64,000 bases of DNA from Deltaproteobacteria bacterium (GCA_016196825.1 JACPWY010000054.1:30166-94165), one strand, 5' to 3'. Shown: positions 9,970 through 19,066, counted from the stretch's first letter. Notes: generated by a model not told the origin, from the sequence alone. Program-made: numbers and translations.

Positions 9970-11694
9970 ATGGAAGATCGTAGCTTCATGCGTTCACTTT
10001 GTATGGGTGAGATTCTCGAGGATCTCATTTTCCCCTTTCCCTACCTTTCAAACGAGAAGAAGGAAACCGTCCGCTCCCTCGTCAATTCTTTGGAGGCCTG
10101 GCTCAAGGACCAGGGCGACAACTTCCGCAAATGGGACGTGGCCGGTGGGTTTCCGTCGGAGTTCATCGAACAAATGCGTCAATTTGGTCTTTTCAGCCTC
10201 GTGGTCCCGGAGGAGTTCGGGGGCCTCGGTCTCGGGAGCGCTGCCTATTCCCGCGTCATGCAATGCCTCGCCACTTTCGACGCGAGCCTCGCGGTCACGG
10301 CGGGGGCTCACAGCTCCATCGGCATGCGAGGACTGTTGCTCTTCGGCAATGACGACCAGCGGAAGCGGTATCTGCCCAATCTCGCCTCGGGCAAAATGAT
10401 TGCGGCCTTTTGTCTGACCGAGGCCGGCGCTGGCTCGGATGCCAGCGGCATCAAGACCAAGGCGGTCAAGAGCGGCTCGGATTGGATCTTAAACGGAGAA
10501 AAGATCTGGATCACCAACGGAGGCATCGCGGATTTCTTCACCGTCTTTGCCCGCACGGAAACTCAAGCCGGCCAGATGAGCGCCTTCATCGTGACCAAGG
10601 AGATGCCCGGCGTGTCAATAGGACCGCATGAAGACAAGATGGGCATCCGTGCGAGCTCCACGACGACCGTGAGCTTCGAAAATGTGAAGGTGCCGGCAGT
10701 GAACCTCCTCGGCGAAGAGGGTAAGGGATTCAAGGTGGCGATGAATATTCTCAACGTTGGTCGAACGGGTCTCGGCGGCGGATCGATCGGCGGCATGAAA
10801 CGCGCCATAGAGCTTGCCACGAAACACGCGAATCAGCGCCAACAGTTTGGGCGCCCTATCGCTGAGTTTGGTCTCGTGAAACAAAAAATCGGACACATGG
10901 TCGTCGAATGCTACGCTACTGAGGCGGCCGTTGGCATGGTGGCCGGCCTCGTCGACAACGGGGTTAAAGACTACGCGGTCGAAGCCGCCATCAGCAAGGT
11001 GTTTGCCAGCGAGTGTGTCTTTCGCGCTTTTGACGAAGCTCTTCAGATCGCAGGTGGCGCCGGCTTCATGCGGGAATACCCCTATGAACGCGCCCTTCGC
11101 GACTGCCGGATCAACCGCATCTTCGAGGGGGCCAACGAAATTTTGAGACTCTTCATCGCGCTCACGGCTATTCAGGATGTGGGATCTTCTCTGAAAGAGG
11201 TGGCCTCCACGTTGGGCACTGTCTTGAGCGATCCGATCAAGGGCTTCGGTGTGCTCACCCAATACGCCGGCCGCCGCGTAACGCACGCCACGGGAATCGG
11301 CGTGGCCACCATGACGAAGGTGCATCCGCTGCTCAAACCACAGGCCGAGATCTTTGAAGAGTGCTCCCGTTCGTTGGCCGCGACAACGGATCGACTCCTG
11401 CGTAAACACGGAAAGAACATCATTGGAAAGCAATTTGCCACGCGACGCCTGGCCGACATCATGATCGATCTCTTCGTACTCGCCACCACCATCAGCCGAG
11501 TCACCAGCTCAATTGAGTCCCAAGGTCAAAGTGGAGCAGCCAAGGAGATTGAGATAGCCCAGGTCTTCGCCGGCCAAGTCCAGCGCCGCGTACGTTCAAA
11601 TTTCTCGAAAATCGATCAAAATGACGACGAGCTGATCAAATCGCTGGCGGATCACGCTTTGACGCGGGAGAAATTCTCCTGGGACACGATCTGA
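9970..11694 (+). CDS. Acyl-CoA dehydrogenase, VLCAD/ACAD9 type
   Basis: The 574-residue FAD enzyme should catalyse the first step of beta-oxidation on long acyl-CoA. It has the N-terminal helical domain, the flavin-contact segment CLTEAGAGSDASGI, ITNGG, and the C-terminal helical domain with GRPIAEFGLVKQKIG and QIAGGAGFMREYPYERALRDCRINRIFEGANEI. The Glu in FEGANEI is at the catalytic base position. Its length, about 190 residues beyond short-chain enzymes, and the extra C-terminal helical region match the VLCAD/ACAD9 group. It stands alone, 39 bases after the preceding operon. The electron acceptor is presumably ETF, which is not in this window. Confidence 0.93.
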   Translation: MEDRSFMRSLCMGEILEDLIFPFPYLSNEKKETVRSLVNSLEAWLKDQGDNFRKWDVAGGFPSEFIEQMRQFGLFSLVVPEEFGGLGLGSAAYSRVMQCLATFDASLAVTAGAHSSIGMRGLLLFGNDDQRKRYLPNLASGKMIAAFCLTEAGAGSDASGIKTKAVKSGSDWILNGEKIWITNGGIADFFTVFARTETQAGQMSAFIVTKEMPGVSIGPHEDKMGIRASSTTTVSFENVKVPAVNLLGEEGKGFKVAMNILNVGRTGLGGGSIGGMKRAIELATKHANQRQQFGRPIAEFGLVKQKIGHMVVECYATEAAVGMVAGLVDNGVKDYAVEAAISKVFASECVFRAFDEALQIAGGAGFMREYPYERALRDCRINRIFEGANEILRLFIALTAIQDVGSSLKEVASTLGTVLSDPIKGFGVLTQYAGRRVTHATGIGVATMTKVHPLLKPQAEIFEECSRSLAATTDRLLRKHGKNIIGKQFATRRLADIMIDLFVLATTISRVTSSIESQGQSGAAKEIEIAQVFAGQVQRRVRSNFSKIDQNDDELIKSLADHALTREKFSWDTI

Positions 11695-11761
11695 GGCAGG
11701 CGGAGGCGTTTTCGCAGGGTGCCGTGAGCGAGCGAGCGGAGCATTTCTCTCCAGCCACACT

Positions 11762-11944
11762 TAGAGCCTACCCCAAAATCCCCTCTACTCGGCGCGGTCA
11801 AAATGGCCTGGCTCTTCGTCCTCCGCGGTCGTCATCCTCGAGCCGTACCTATAGGCGCACCTCCAGCGCCTTCCTTGTGCGTCCTCGATTCAGGTCATTT
11901 TGCCACGCCCCTTCCGACGAAAGGATTTTGGAAGTGGCTCCTAG
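11762..11944. repeat. Palindromic element family A, degraded copy (A1)
   Basis: This stretch shares the core ggctcttcgtcctccgcggtc (first 20 bases at about 11810-11829) and the flanking caaaatggcctgg with the copy at 54223-54403. Its ends (agcctaccccaaaatcc on the left, ggattttggaagtggct on the right) still pair imperfectly. It lies downstream of the acyl-CoA dehydrogenase gene. The arm mismatches suggest an old copy. Confidence 0.7.
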
Positions 11945-12421
11945 GGTCGCCACCATCTCGACCTTGAAAGAACCAGTGAAAATGACATGGCCCCGTAAGT
12001 CGGTGCACCAACTTGGGAAGCTAGTAGAAAGCCTAGCGGCGTTCTGCCGCCAGGTTGGCGACGAATGCTAACATCGAGCAGCTTGCGAACCGCGGAGCGA
12101 CCGGTTGATAAATTGGTAGCTTGAGAGCGAGTGAGGTGACCGACTGGCCTGTGCACTCACAGTTGCTTAACATTTCATTCGGTCGCTTCTTAAATTCTCG
12201 AAATACCGAATCTTTCAACGCTCGGGAAAATGACATGGCCCTGGTGACGATCCTTCTCGACGATCTGATTCTTTCCAAAAACGATCACCGCAACGACGTC
12301 CTATTTTACCGTCGGCAAATCAGCTACGCTCGTCTGCATTGCGACGAATAATCGACGATATAACTTGTTTTTTCCCACTTTTTTTATTGACTGTATATTT
12401 AGTACAGTTACTATCGCTCTC
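11945..12421. other. Non-coding stretch before the RAYT gene
   Basis: No convincing gene is seen in this stretch of about 480 bases. A 76-codon open frame at 12121-12351 has no recognisable domain or ribosome binding site. The last 35 bases hold the promoter and palindrome described for the transposase gene. Confidence 0.5.
12387..12414 (+). promoter_or_regulatory. Promoter with internal palindrome upstream of the RAYT gene
   Basis: TTGACT (12387-12392) and TACTAT (12409-12414) are separated by 16 bases, a plausible sigma70-type promoter. Between them lies a perfect inverted repeat, actgta (12390-12395) and tacagt (12403-12408). A repressor could bind there. It resembles a LexA box, but the spacing is CTGT-N9-ACAG rather than N8. 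Confidence 0.5.
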
Positions 12422-12970
12422 ATGAAGTCGGCGAGAGAATATCGATCCAAGCATTTTTCGCGGCCTTTCGGGGTTGGGCAGCCTACTCACATTACTCTGC
12501 GATTGCAGATGGCTGTGGGAGAGTACTCACTCTTGAGGAAGAAGAGTTGGTTGTATGGGTATATTCCGCGGCTCGCTCGGCAGTTGGGAATCCGGGTGCT
12601 TCACATGAGCATCAACGGTAACCATCTTCATCTTGTCATTTCGACTCGGGCTTGTTCGCTTCAGGCTGCGTTCCTTCGCGGTCTGTCCGGTGTTATCGCC
12701 AGAAAGACTCTGCGGGCCGAAAAGGGCTGCGCGAAAGCTACTCGCTTCTGGAGCGAGCGGCCTTACTCGCGTCTTGTGACCTGAGGGCGGGAGTTGCGAA
12801 GTGTCCTTTTCTACGTCCAACGAAATTGTCTGGAGGCGAAAGGGGTGATTCCTTACGTCAGGAGAGAGAAAGTCCTACCACTGAAGTATCGGGAGCTCAT
12901 CGATGATTCTCTCCGAAAAACCAGCTCGGCTCGCATCGACTGGCTGGAGGGACAGTTGAGATTGTTTTAG
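12422..12970 (+). pseudogene. RAYT (REP-associated tyrosine transposase-like), interrupted by one in-frame TGA
   Basis: From the ATG at 12422 the frame reads THITLRLQ, then NGNHLHLVIS (His68 and His70 form the HUH pair), then FWSERPYSRLVT, and stops at a TGA at 12782-12784. Without any frameshift the same frame continues with GRELRSVLFYVQRNCLEAKG and runs to a TAG at 12968-12970. Related RAYT proteins usually have Trp after this VT, so a single TGG to TGA change explains the break. The full gene would be 182 codons. RAYTs are single-copy HUH nucleases linked to spread of REP/REPIN palindromes, and several palindromic families occur in this window. Confidence 0.8.
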
Positions 12971-13119
12971 AGCACTCTCAGGTAAGTGTCCGCAAGGCCC
13001 GTGGAGTTGGCGTGGCCAGGGCATTTCCGCTGAAGCGAATTGCGCTATATCAGTGGGGCGGATGAAGTGAATGCCAACGTCTGGGTTCTCGTTTTTTTCT
13101 ACCCACTCATTGGGCTGTG

Positions 13120-14058
13120 ATGTTGGTTCTTGCGCGGGTCTGTCACACTCTGGCCCGCTCAGCCGTCGTTTTCGGGGAGGCTTTCATTCGGATCGTCTGG
13201 TGCGTCGTACTTTCGGCTGCGCTGCACCTTTTTCTTGTGTTTCGATGGCTCAAAGCGGGCTCTGGGACTAGGAGTAGCGATCCGCCGCTGGTTTTTGTCT
13301 CCGAAATTGCCCCGCACTCCAAACCAAAGGGGCCGGACTTGCTTGGGGCCTCTTCCGCTCGGATGAGTGACCTTGTCCTTCCCTTCCAAACAGGAAACCC
13401 GATGGGGCTGACACCGCTCCCCAAAATGGACGACCTCATCGGGTCGAGTGGCGGCGGGCGCGCGGAATTTGGTCCGATGGGCTCCACCCGGATTCGTTGC
13501 GCGGCGTCTTATCGTCCGCTGTTTTCCGTTCTCGACAATTTTCTCGGCTACCCGGCTGAATTCATCGACACAAAGTCCGAGGGAACTGTCCGCGTATGGC
13601 TCTATTTCGATTCGGTCGGTTCACTTCGGCGCGATCGTCTCCGCTCAAGTGGCGGCCCTCGGCCCCTTCAGGTCTATGTCCTGAGAACAATTCTGGCTGC
13701 TCTCAAGGACCCCCTTCCTCTCTCATTCGGGTGTGCCGGACGCGGGCTTGCGACAGTCTTTGTTTTCGAACTCAACCCTGAAATCTCAACCGATGATTTC
13801 AGAATGCGCATCGCTGCTTGGGAAGAGGGTCAGGCCTCCCTCAACGGCGACATGGTCTTCCATCGCACTCTGGCCCCCGTCAAACAGTTACCCATCTCAA
13901 TTGAACGCACTTCCGGCGAAGGCCTTCGCCACGGCCTTGATCTCGTGCCACTCTTTAGCCAGGGATACGCCTCAATTCGTCCGAAGCTCTGGAACGCCAG
14001 CGGCATTGACCCGTTACAACTCTATCGACTCGACCCTCTCTACCAAAAAACGGAATGA
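13120..14058 (+). CDS. TonB-like membrane-anchored protein
   Basis: The 312-residue product has an N-terminal membrane helix (about residues 25-42) followed by an extracytoplasmic region. A segment near residues 150-200, GTVRVWLYFDSVGSLRRDRL then SSGGPRPLQVYVLRTILAAL, resembles the TonB C-terminal fold (a strand, a 'G x L' turn, SSG, then a helix). There is no long Pro-rich spacer as in classical TonB, so it may instead be one of the short TonB/AgmX-type envelope proteins. The ATG at 13120 directly follows an in-frame GTG. No ExbB or ExbD gene is nearby. Confidence 0.6.
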   Translation: MLVLARVCHTLARSAVVFGEAFIRIVWCVVLSAALHLFLVFRWLKAGSGTRSSDPPLVFVSEIAPHSKPKGPDLLGASSARMSDLVLPFQTGNPMGLTPLPKMDDLIGSSGGGRAEFGPMGSTRIRCAASYRPLFSVLDNFLGYPAEFIDTKSEGTVRVWLYFDSVGSLRRDRLRSSGGPRPLQVYVLRTILAALKDPLPLSFGCAGRGLATVFVFELNPEISTDDFRMRIAAWEEGQASLNGDMVFHRTLAPVKQLPISIERTSGEGLRHGLDLVPLFSQGYASIRPKLWNASGIDPLQLYRLDPLYQKTE

Positions 14059-14161
14059 TCAATATGATGATATGCATACTACGGCCACGCCATTCGTGAG
14101 ATCCGCGTCATGACTTTGCGGCGCGCCAAGAAAATCGGGTTTGTTGATGGTATGAGGCAAC

Positions 14162-14770
14162 ATGGGGAAAAAGTGGCGTCTGACCGTGGCAGGGCTGGTG
14201 GTTTGGATCGCCGGCATGGCGGTTGGTCAAATTTGGCTCCGGAAATACGCGCTCACGGCCGGGCCCACGGAGAGAGCCGCCGCCTCATGGCCCAAGCACA
14301 GCCAACTGGAGAGGGCCGAAGGCTTCACGGCGATCCTGTTTCTCCACCCCAAATGCCCTTGCAGCCAGGCGAGCCTTTTAGAGCTCGATAAATTCATGAC
14401 CCATGCCCCCCGCTCAACGAAAGCCTATGCTGTGTTCGCAAGGCCAAGCGCCTGGGCGGAGAAGGACGTGAAAGGCTCTCTGTGGAAACAGGCCACCGCC
14501 TTTCCGAGGGTTGTGCCCGTTATCGATGAGAAAAAACGAGAAGCGGCCCAGTTTGGCGCCTTGACGTCGGGCCATTTCTTTCTTTATCGACCTGACGGCG
14601 TATTGGCGTTTCAAGGGGGCATCACCGGCTCCCGAGGTGACGTGAGTGATAATCCTGGTTTATCCTCGGCACTCGCGCTGGTTAACCACGGCCGAGTTGA
14701 GTTGAGAGAGACGCGCGTGTTTGGTTGTGCCCTATATGACAAGAGCGGATCAATTTTTTCGGCAGGATAA
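14162..14770 (+). CDS. RedB-like thioredoxin-fold protein, membrane anchored
   Basis: The 202-residue product starts with one membrane helix (LTVAGLVVWIAGMAVGQIWL). A thioredoxin-like domain follows, with ILFLHPKCPCSQASLLELDKF where the redox motif sits, and later ALTSGHFFLYRPDGVLAFQGGIT. The CPC arrangement differs from the CxxC of classical thioredoxins. Proteins of this type are called RedB in environmental genomes, often next to a membrane sensor kinase as here. GAGG lies upstream of the ATG at 14162. The kinase gene overlaps its end by about 35 bases, so the two are co-translated. Confidence 0.65.
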   Translation: MGKKWRLTVAGLVVWIAGMAVGQIWLRKYALTAGPTERAAASWPKHSQLERAEGFTAILFLHPKCPCSQASLLELDKFMTHAPRSTKAYAVFARPSAWAEKDVKGSLWKQATAFPRVVPVIDEKKREAAQFGALTSGHFFLYRPDGVLAFQGGITGSRGDVSDNPGLSSALALVNHGRVELRETRVFGCALYDKSGSIFSAG

Positions 14771-16145
14771 GGAGGCGATCCATCGGCACACGGACCGAAT
14801 GTTCGCATGTCTCCTTTTCCTCCAATACATCGCGGGCATCGCCGCCGCTTTTTTTATTTCCCCGCAAACCTGGAGTGGATCTCAATCGAGCGTTCACTTT
14901 CACGTTTGGGCGGCTACGATTCTGGGAGCTGTCATTGTCTCTGCTCCCATTGCCCTGGCCTATTTCATTCCAGGTCAGACCCTCACGCGCCATGTGATCG
15001 CGGTCGCCCAAATGCTCGACTCAGCCCTACTGATTCATCTTTCCGGCGGACGGATCGAAACCCATTTCCACGTCTTTGGATCCTTGGCATTTCTGGGGTT
15101 TTATAGAGACAGTTGGGTTCTCGTTTCGGCGTCAATTGTGGTGGCCGTAGACCACTTTCTGAGGGGGATCTATTGGCCGCAATCGGTCTACGGCGTCCTA
15201 AACCCGTCGACCTGGAGATGGATTGAACACACCGGCTGGGTTCTCTTCGAAGATTTTTTTATCGCTTTGGGCACTCAGCACAGTTTGCGGGAAATGAAAG
15301 AGATAGCCGATCGACGCGCTGACCTTGAGGCCGTGGCCCAGGAACGAGCCGAGAATATCGTTCGTCTCAAAGAGACACAATCGCAACTCCAGCATTCCCT
15401 GGAAATCAGAGACAGCTTTCTGTCATTGTGCGGTCGTGAGTTGAAATCACCGCTGACCACTCTGAAACTGTTCGCTGAATTGGCGCAGAGAACAATCGAA
15501 AAAAGTCCCAGCATCGATAAGGCGAAGCAGTTTATTGAGCAATCGCAAATCCACATCACGCGCCTCCATCAGCTGGTTGACGTCATTCTCGAGGTCACCC
15601 GCATTCGCGCCGGACTCCTCACTCTCATGCGGGAGAAATGCGAATTGAATGATCTCATCCAGAACACGGTCTTGCGTTATCGCCATATCGCGCTCAACTC
15701 GGGTTGCTCGATTGCAATCGAAAGCACCGAGATCATTCACGGGTGGTGCGACCGAGCACGCTTGGACCAGGTGGTGGGACACCTGCTCAGCAACGCCATT
15801 AAGTATGGCGCCTTTCACCCCATCACCATTTCCCTGAGCGCAGAGGGGGTCTCGGCAAAGATTGCCATTCGGGACCAGGGCATGGGCATTTCCAACGAAC
15901 TTCGCCCACGACTCTTTGATGGGTACGGGGACCTCAACCGCTCCACGGTGGCTACTGGCTTCGGGCTCGGCCTCTATGTCTCCAAGCAAATCGTGGAAAA
16001 ACACGGTGGAACTCTCACCGTGGAGTCAGAGCTCGGAAAGGGATCGGTGTTTGTAGTTCAACTGCCCCTTCACTCAGAAGACCGGGTCCCCAACCCACCG
16101 ATTCGTGAAGCAAAACCCGTTGGTTTTGAGGCGGGCCATCAATAA
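14736..16145 (+). CDS. Membrane sensor histidine kinase lacking the phospho-acceptor histidine
   Basis: The 469-residue protein has an N-terminal block of about six membrane helices. These include the conserved stretches SVHFHVWAA, LIHLSGGRIETHFHVFGSLAF and DHFLRGIYWPQSVYGVL, seen in a family of environmental sensor kinases. A coiled linker, a HisKA-type helix and a full HATPase_c domain follow (N box LSNAIKYG, G1 DQGMGIS, G2 GFGLGLYVSKQIVEKHGG). In the H box, where relatives read HELKTPL, this protein reads RELKSPL. Arg234, codon CGT at 15435-15437, replaces His, so normal autophosphorylation is not expected. It overlaps the RedB-like gene. No response regulator is adjacent. Confidence 0.85.
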   Translation: MTRADQFFRQDKEAIHRHTDRMFACLLFLQYIAGIAAAFFISPQTWSGSQSSVHFHVWAATILGAVIVSAPIALAYFIPGQTLTRHVIAVAQMLDSALLIHLSGGRIETHFHVFGSLAFLGFYRDSWVLVSASIVVAVDHFLRGIYWPQSVYGVLNPSTWRWIEHTGWVLFEDFFIALGTQHSLREMKEIADRRADLEAVAQERAENIVRLKETQSQLQHSLEIRDSFLSLCGRELKSPLTTLKLFAELAQRTIEKSPSIDKAKQFIEQSQIHITRLHQLVDVILEVTRIRAGLLTLMREKCELNDLIQNTVLRYRHIALNSGCSIAIESTEIIHGWCDRARLDQVVGHLLSNAIKYGAFHPITISLSAEGVSAKIAIRDQGMGISNELRPRLFDGYGDLNRSTVATGFGLGLYVSKQIVEKHGGTLTVESELGKGSVFVVQLPLHSEDRVPNPPIREAKPVGFEAGHQ

Positions 16146-16237
16146 AAGCCGGTGTCTATGTCCGACATCGTTTTTATCTATTGGTGGGCGTAGCTCTTTC
16201 CGCCGTAACCTGAATTAAACGTTGGAAAGGACTTCTC

Positions 16238-16732
16238 ATGAAAACCATTCTGCTCGTCTGGCTTCTTCTGTCCTGCAATGGCCACGCGTCCACGTCGGCT
16301 ACCTGCTACCTGGCCAGTTCCGTCGGCGCGTTCATCAGAACTTACCAGTCCGAAGACAAATTCTCTGTGACCTTTCGCGGCAACGATATCTTTCTTTACG
16401 ACCTTTACCTAAGCGATCGGCTCCGAAACGTTGGGCTGCTCAACGCCGGCGAGATCATTCGACAAATCGAGATTAAGGGCACCATCAAAAAAACTTGCCC
16501 GTTTCCCTCGGATGAACCTTTCAATTATTCGTGTGGCATAACCGATCCAGCCCTGCGCATCATGGTTTTTGTAGCGGGCCGCCCCGAGCCTCTGCGCCTC
16601 CTCGAAATTCCAGTGCAAGAGTCGCAAGTCTTTCAAGAAAAGGGACCCGACACGCAGGGCATTGGCATGGTCTTCCATTACCAAGGACAATCCCTCCGCT
16701 TCAGTGATGGGCTGATCCACTGCCAACGCTAG
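16238..16732 (+). CDS. Exported protein of unknown function
   Basis: The 164-residue product has a clear signal peptide (MKTILLVWLLLSCNGHA) and a mature part with a few cysteines, including the pair CPFPSDEPFNYSC and one near the end. No domain was recognised. The ATG at 16238 is preceded by GGAAAGGA. The mature part looks beta-rich. The gene is monocistronic and converges with the three-gene minus-strand cluster that follows. Confidence 0.75.
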   Translation: MKTILLVWLLLSCNGHASTSATCYLASSVGAFIRTYQSEDKFSVTFRGNDIFLYDLYLSDRLRNVGLLNAGEIIRQIEIKGTIKKTCPFPSDEPFNYSCGITDPALRIMVFVAGRPEPLRLLEIPVQESQVFQEKGPDTQGIGMVFHYQGQSLRFSDGLIHCQR

Positions 16733-16764
16733 ATCTTTCAATTGGCCGTTTCCAACCTATCCCG

Positions 16765-17496
16765 TCATTTGTGAGTTTGTGAGGGTTTCGCGGGCGGTGG
16801 TTGAACTTGGTGCTTCTGAGGGGCGGTTGGGGTTTGAAGTTCACTCCAGGCGGCCTGTGATGAGATATCGGTTCGGAGTGAGAGGGCCTTCAAAAATAAC
16901 ACATCGTCGTCCGTTGGTTCACCCGGGGATGCAGTTGTCACTTGATTCATCACCGATCGGGCGCTGGGGAACTTGCCAACCGGCGCGCACGACAACTCCG
17001 CGTGGAGATCACCCAATTGAGCACAGAGGCCCCAAAGATGGCCGGCCGCATGAAGAAAGCCCTTGGCGCGCAGTTCGGGGGAGTTTTCACAGTTGAGAAA
17101 GCTTCCGCCGATGGGAGCTTGATAGCTGTCCCTGATTTTTACCACCGTCGATACCCTGCCGCCTTTGCAAAGGTGGTGTTTCCCGTCGGTTGTCATCACG
17201 ATGTTTGGCGAATTGACCAGCTTCGCATTGTCGCAGGACTCTTCAATCTTGATCGCATCATCGCGTTTTAAGATCTTGGCCCAAATCAAGATAGACTTCT
17301 TCAGGAGGTCCGCGTCAGCCTTGTTTTGGGAGCAGATATAGAGCGTGGAGTTGGGTTTGAGGGAAATGAGGCAATGGTTAAGCTCGGAAAGGCGTGCGAA
17401 ATGGCCACGGTTTTGGATCGGTTGGTTGGGCGAGTTGATCGCCTTTGCCACCGGGTTCAAGGAAAGGATTACGATCCAGTAATGAACGAGCTTCAA
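16765..17496 (-). CDS. Exported metalloprotease-like protein with a substituted zinc motif (HAAGH)
   Basis: The 243-residue product begins with a signal peptide (LVHYWIVILSLNPVAKA). At residues 149-160 it reads HAAGHLWGLCAQ, followed by a Met-turn-like SVMN. Metzincin-type proteases read HExxHxxG with a later Met turn, so the second position here is Ala where the catalytic Glu should be. The tail is rich in Pro and Gln. The start is a TTG at 17496. It is supported by a purine-rich Shine-Dalgarno that is also the C-terminal Gly codons of the gene before it, only two bases upstream. It is the last gene of a three-gene operon. Confidence 0.7.
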   Translation of the reverse strand: MKLVHYWIVILSLNPVAKAINSPNQPIQNRGHFARLSELNHCLISLKPNSTLYICSQNKADADLLKKSILIWAKILKRDDAIKIEESCDNAKLVNSPNIVMTTDGKHHLCKGGRVSTVVKIRDSYQAPIGGSFLNCENSPELRAKGFLHAAGHLWGLCAQLGDLHAELSCAPVGKFPSARSVMNQVTTASPGEPTDDDVLFLKALSLRTDISSQAAWSELQTPTAPQKHQVQPPPAKPSQTHK

Positions 17497-17498
17497 AA

Positions 17499-18713
17499 TT
17501 ACCCCCCTCCACAGAAAGAAGGGGGACCCGTGTGAATCTCTTCAATGTGCGCGTGTTCATGCCCATAGAATATGGGGCACTGAGGAGAGCCACTCGTCCA
17601 GCTCGAGCAGACCCTATCGTTATCGAAACACCTCTTATCGCACTCATTGGCCCAGGTCTGCCTTGCGGCCATACTCGCATAATATGCATTGGGGGAGCAT
17701 CCCACGCACGCCCTGTCGTCTGCGCCCTCCAAGGGTTGAGGATTAGTCGACGCATCCCTCAGAGACCTCGCGCATACATCGAATGTTTGTCCTGCATAGA
17801 ATCCCGCCATACAAGCGTCCGAGCAGAGTCGCCGGGCCTGTGTGCACCCGATAGAGCTGCAGGAAGAACAGGCCGAGGACTTCTCATATTTCATCACTAC
17901 GCTTACCGCGGTGGCAGCGACGCTACCTAAAAACGAAGTGCTTGCGACCGTTGCTGCTGTCGCACAGGTAACACCCGCGTGCCACGTGTGATACAGCCAT
18001 TCCCCAACCTCGGCGGCGTGGGAAATATTTTCGATAACATGAACGGTAGCCTCGCCCATTGTGTGGTGGTTGGCTTCCTCTACACAGTGGGCAACACTCT
18101 GCCAAATGTCATTAGCTGCCGCCATGAACCGCTGCATTCGGTTGAAGTGAGTGGAGACTGAGTAACCGCCCCTCATAGCACTCATGCAGGACCCAGCTTT
18201 GGCGCCATTTGGGGGCGCTGCCCCTTCTCTGCAAACTGGGGATGCGGTTGTGGAGCAAGAGCGGCTCGGGGGTTGGAATGGGACAGGGGGCGGGGGATCT
18301 AAACTTGGACTTGGGTTTGGAGCTGGAGCCTCGTTTAGAGCTGGAGCCTCGTTTGGAGCTGGAGCTCCCGAAAGATTTTCCTCAGTCATTGAGGCTTGAA
18401 AACCAGACAATATGGCTGGGACGACCGCGGCCGGGAGGGGCGGACCTTGCGTGGCGAAGGAGGTGGTAGAATCGGGGACCGTTGTTGTTTCCGCCGAAAG
18501 CGAATCATCGGGTAGAGTGATTCCCACCTGTTGACCATCAGTCGACGCGTTAACGTTGTCGATGGCGGCTTGCGTTATGGTATCCGCAACGCTACTTGTG
18601 GCGGCCCCGGTGTTCTCGGCAGATGGATCCTCGCCACGCAGAGCTGGGCAATTCAGGACATAAACGATGGTAATTGCGTAAACCCAGGCAAGGCCGTGAA
18701 AAGGAGTTTTCAT
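17499..18713 (-). CDS. Exported Cys-rich protein with Pro/Ala repeats
   Basis: The 404-residue product has a signal peptide, then a Ser/Thr/Ala-rich low-complexity half with the repeats APAPNEAP, ALNEAP, APNPSPS and a PPPP run. A Cys-rich half with about 20 cysteines follows (for example CSSCSSIGCTQARRLCSDAC). A helical stretch near residues 215-300 has alternating Ala and Val that may lie against a membrane. The family is unknown. The overall plan resembles the large exported protein at 50953-53427. The ATG at 18713 overlaps the stop of the lipoprotein gene by one base (TAATG), and the last Gly codons double as the ribosome binding site of the next gene. Confidence 0.75.
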   Translation of the reverse strand: MKTPFHGLAWVYAITIVYVLNCPALRGEDPSAENTGAATSSVADTITQAAIDNVNASTDGQQVGITLPDDSLSAETTTVPDSTTSFATQGPPLPAAVVPAILSGFQASMTEENLSGAPAPNEAPALNEAPAPNPSPSLDPPPPVPFQPPSRSCSTTASPVCREGAAPPNGAKAGSCMSAMRGGYSVSTHFNRMQRFMAAANDIWQSVAHCVEEANHHTMGEATVHVIENISHAAEVGEWLYHTWHAGVTCATAATVASTSFLGSVAATAVSVVMKYEKSSACSSCSSIGCTQARRLCSDACMAGFYAGQTFDVCARSLRDASTNPQPLEGADDRACVGCSPNAYYASMAARQTWANECDKRCFDNDRVCSSWTSGSPQCPIFYGHEHAHIEEIHTGPPSFCGGG

Positions 18714-19066
18714 TAATTAGTCACGAATTTGTTTTCTTGTTGATTCCAGCAGGCTGCCAAAGCAACTATCGGGGTACCTTGCTGAAATGCCTTCACCAGC
18801 AGACACGAGTTTTCAGGACACGAAGTAGGAATGGATTTGATGGCCGAAAGTCTGGGAAGGGTGCAATAGTCTTCGGGGCTACTGCCGACTCCCGGGATGT
18901 TCTTGCACAGAAGACTCTTTGGAGCGGGGCACCGATAGGATTCCGCAGCTTTTATCCGAGAAGCGAGAGCGGAATCGTGAGCGCCAACATTATTTTGTGT
19001 GCAGGAAACTAGACACAGACTCGCCGCAACGACAAAAAATATCCACCCCGCGCTTGGGTTCTTCAT
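18713..19066 (-). CDS. Small Cys-containing lipoprotein
   Basis: The 117-residue product has an N-terminal hydrophobic segment ending in the lipobox LVSC, so Cys22 is probably lipidated. The mature part has six cysteines, including CPAPKSLLC and CPENSC. No domain was recognised. AAAGGTG lies just before the ATG at 19066. It is the first gene of the operon running to 16765, and all three products are exported and Cys-rich, so they may act together at the cell surface. Confidence 0.75.
   Translation of the reverse strand: MKNPSAGWIFFVVAASLCLVSCTQNNVGAHDSALASRIKAAESYRCPAPKSLLCKNIPGVGSSPEDYCTLPRLSAIKSIPTSCPENSCLLVKAFQQGTPIVALAACWNQQENKFVTN

Noticed and set aside
12121..12351. Possible 76-residue gene
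   Set aside because: No ribosome binding site, domain or coding-like composition; it overlaps nothing that would support it.
12390..12408. LexA box upstream of the RAYT gene
   Set aside because: CTGT and ACAG are separated by nine bases, not eight as in the known gammaproteobacterial box, and no SOS gene is nearby. It was kept only as a generic palindrome.
12782..12784. UGA recoded as Trp or selenocysteine in the RAYT gene
   Set aside because: Other genes here use TGA as a normal stop, and no selenocysteine hairpin is evident. A simple nonsense mutation is more likely.
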